NCBI RefSeq assembly: GCF_040581485.1
Contig: NC_090134.1
Location: forward strand, 20,173,698 to 20,237,697
Direction: 5' to 3'
Length of the DNA stretch: 64,000 bases
DNA from: Linepithema humile
Taxonomy: Eukaryota > Arthropoda > Insecta > Hymenoptera > Formicidae
The translations under genes and the position numbers were made by a program. Shown in pieces: positions 61,601 to 64,000 of the stretch; the first letter of the stretch is position 1; each line of letters starts with the position of its first letter. Below the pieces are notes generated by a model. That model saw nothing but the letters and a program-made list of their open reading frames with translations. It had not been told where the DNA came from and ran no database searches.

Positions 61601-64000
61601 AATAGCTCAAAATTAAAAGTCCTAAACGCTCTTACTTTTCCGTGAATATTAATGAAAGAAAGTTCAATGTATTTTTGTTACTAAATTACTTACACGGCTC
61701 ATTATATCACATAAAACATTCTAATTGTGGTTTTGAGAAAGATATAACGAAGCGTGTAATCGTAAAAAGAAGAAAAACATTTAACGAGCTTCCAAAGATG
61801 GCGAGAAAGGTTGAAATTCGCTCAGTCGTTTCTAGCGTGTCGTAAATGTGTTTGCTCATTCGTGTTGTTTGACGATTTGCTCGCGTAAATTTTTCGCAAA
61901 ATGTCTGTCTAGGGAAAACTGGAATTTTTAAATAAACAATGTATCTTGAAAATAACATTCAATCTGTTCAAGAATATTCGTTTACACTTTTGCACAAAAT
62001 TCAAACTAAAAATTAATTTGGTTATATGTATTGTTATTTTATATTAGTTTCCATAAAAATTTTATATAAATAAGATAAATTGTTTAATATATTTAATACA
62101 GTTTGTTTATATGACTACACGCTGCGCGAGTTTTTTCTAAGGGACTTATTTAAAATGAAAATAGAGAGACAGAGAAACTTCTCATTGAAATTCAAAGGTT
62201 GCCAAAGCGTCATTGGCGACGTGAAAAAAATAACACGACGGTCTTTCGTTACCCACGCGCGCCCTATGCCTCTTGCAGTTGCAAAGCCTCTATGACTCAA
62301 CCGGAAGTCGGCCGGGCACCCCTCTTCCTTCATGCCACTTCTTCTCCCTTCATCATAGGGCACCCAAAGCCGCATTACGCATAATGGGCGTACGCCTTCC
62401 TAATACGTTTGCGCATCCGCGAGACATCATCGACTTTTGCGACGACACGATAGTCTAAGCGCGGAAATATCGCCTTGGCACGCGCCGCGAATGCTCAAAC
62501 AGCCGTAAATCGGAAAAGAAAAATCTTTAAACTATCGCGCTAATTTATCGCCGTCGATTATTTCGCCGATATAGGCGCCATAAAGGCGACCGCGTTCACG
62601 GTTGCGGACTCGGACGGATTTATCGTGGGATCCGGGTTACGAGTTACGATATGCGCCGTTTATAGAGGCATGCTCCTGAGTAAATCGTGATCGAGCTTCA
62701 AACCGCTTTGCCTCGCCGCCGCTCTATTGCGTAGCGTAAAAATGTCGACTACTCGGAACTCGCTCTATGACACGAATGACCGAATAAGGAGTAGATACAT
62801 ATTTCTCGAACGTAATAAGACGATAATCCAGATACTGCGTCTTGCGAGCGCATCTTAAAAAGGATCTTGAAAGTATCGTCCTGAAAGAGCCAGTGCGACA
62901 TTAAAATAAAACGGTGGCATCAAGGATATCGTGAAAATACAGGTCACGGTGCACAGTAGTCGCGCGACATGTTGAGCTACGGGCAGGCAATCGCGAGAGA
63001 ATGAAGGGCGGATGTCAAGCAATAAAAAAAATTGGAGGGAGTCCTTCCTTTCGCCGGGAACGTCGTCGGCTGTAAACCCGTCGGGAAATTTATGCACAAC
63101 CCGAGCGGAGGTTGGACCGTATATCTTTATTCGAGCCAGCGAGTACAACATATCTTATTTACTCGGGACCCGATGATCAATAATCGTGCCGATCAGTGCC
63201 ATGTACCTGTCATCGCAAGCAAACGTCGTTCTCGGGAAATCGCGGTATTTCAGCAAAAATTAAGATTGCCAAACTTATAAAAAAAAGACGCATTTTGACG
63301 ATTGACATAATCTGAATAAACTCTTTCAAAATGAATACACGTTTGTGAACGTGTTCGAAGCGTAAATCGGCGGAAAGATTAACGCTCGAAACACAGGAAA
63401 CTCTTTTTATTCACTGTACAATACTCGATGTCAAGGAAAACTGTTTCGCAGCAAACACATTTCGAACTACCGATAGCAGCTATTGTACGCGAAGCTTACT
63501 ATCCGGCAACACAAAATAAACGAGAAAATCCGCGCGATATATATCGCTGCGCCCGAGATACCGTCAAAGACTATAGCTGCCGCATTCAAATATCGGAATG
63601 GAGCCTGATAACGAGATAGCGGGCGCATCATTTCCGCGATTCCATATGTGGATTCGTGGGTTGCGCGAGATCTCACGGATATCGGCCTCGGCGGATCCGT
63701 CCGGGCCGACGCCTCGGACGATGGTACTCTAAAGTCGTGTCAGACCAGGAACGACATAATGCCACGGACATGTATCTGGCTCGGTGACGGGGAACATGGT
63801 CGCTTTAGTTCCGGGTGACCGAGTTCCTGCACGGCGGGAACTCTCTTCGCGCGTCCGCGCACGTGCTCAAGTGCCTGAGTCTAGCAAACCGGCTATTTTT
63901 AGATAATAATAAAAGTCATTCCCGGTCGAGCAGAACTTATAACTGCAAATCTACGGTTTATAAAATATAAATTAAACCCCCTTCTGTAATCAGTAGAGAA
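58632..64000 (+). other. Intron of the GAS2-like gene, running off the window
   Basis: No exon continuing the CH domain is visible in 58632-64000. ORFs here are short, overlap on both strands and show no domain signal. The intron is therefore at least 5.4 kb long. Confidence 0.5.

Overview
This window looks like insect nuclear DNA, probably from a hymenopteran such as an ant. It holds ordinary eukaryotic genes split by GT-AG introns, long AT-rich non-coding stretches broken by CpG-dense patches, and a short interstitial run of the insect telomere unit TTAGG at 49731-49754. The taxonomic call is inference; the gene families are read directly from exon translations that join in phase.

Layout. 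1-1623: non-coding left flank, probably including the 3' UTR of the first gene. 1624-3667 (minus): POLR3C (RNA polymerase III subunit RPC3), seven exons. 3668-4673: about 1 kb shared head-to-head promoter interval. 4674-37014 (plus): NAA15, the auxiliary ribosome-anchoring subunit of the NatA N-terminal acetyltransferase, eleven coding exons giving 853 aa. Its eighth intron is about 28.6 kb long (7317-35948) and carries, on the opposite strand, a complete single-coding-exon gene (8297-11500) for a 1067-aa secreted proline/tyrosine/threonine-rich protein. 37015-40587: non-coding. 40588-41408 (minus): DCTD (deoxycytidylate deaminase), four exons, 191 aa, with an NRF1-type palindrome upstream. 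42101-44563 (minus): broken, intron-containing fragments of two unrelated genes, OXA1L and RAD50, in the same orientation, interleaved with or flanked by three foldback inverted repeats. 44767-48000: non-coding, with one short unrecognised ORF. 48000-49365: GC-rich, with two good plus-strand splice donors, probably alternative first exons. 49366-58237: probable first intron. 58238-58631 (plus): first coding exon of a GAS2-like (Drosophila pigs/pickled eggs type) cytoskeletal linker. 58632-64000: its next intron; the rest of that gene lies beyond the window.

The intact genes are housekeeping functions that do not form a pathway: Pol III transcription, co-translational N-acetylation, dUMP/dTTP precursor supply and cytoskeletal cross-linking. 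The most unusual structures are the giant NAA15 intron with its antisense nested gene, the RAD50/OXA1L pseudogene mosaic with its foldbacks, and a perfect 15-bp tandem duplication that doubles a splice donor in POLR3C. I found no CRISPR array, rRNA, tRNA or clear autonomous transposon, and no convincing new molecular system.
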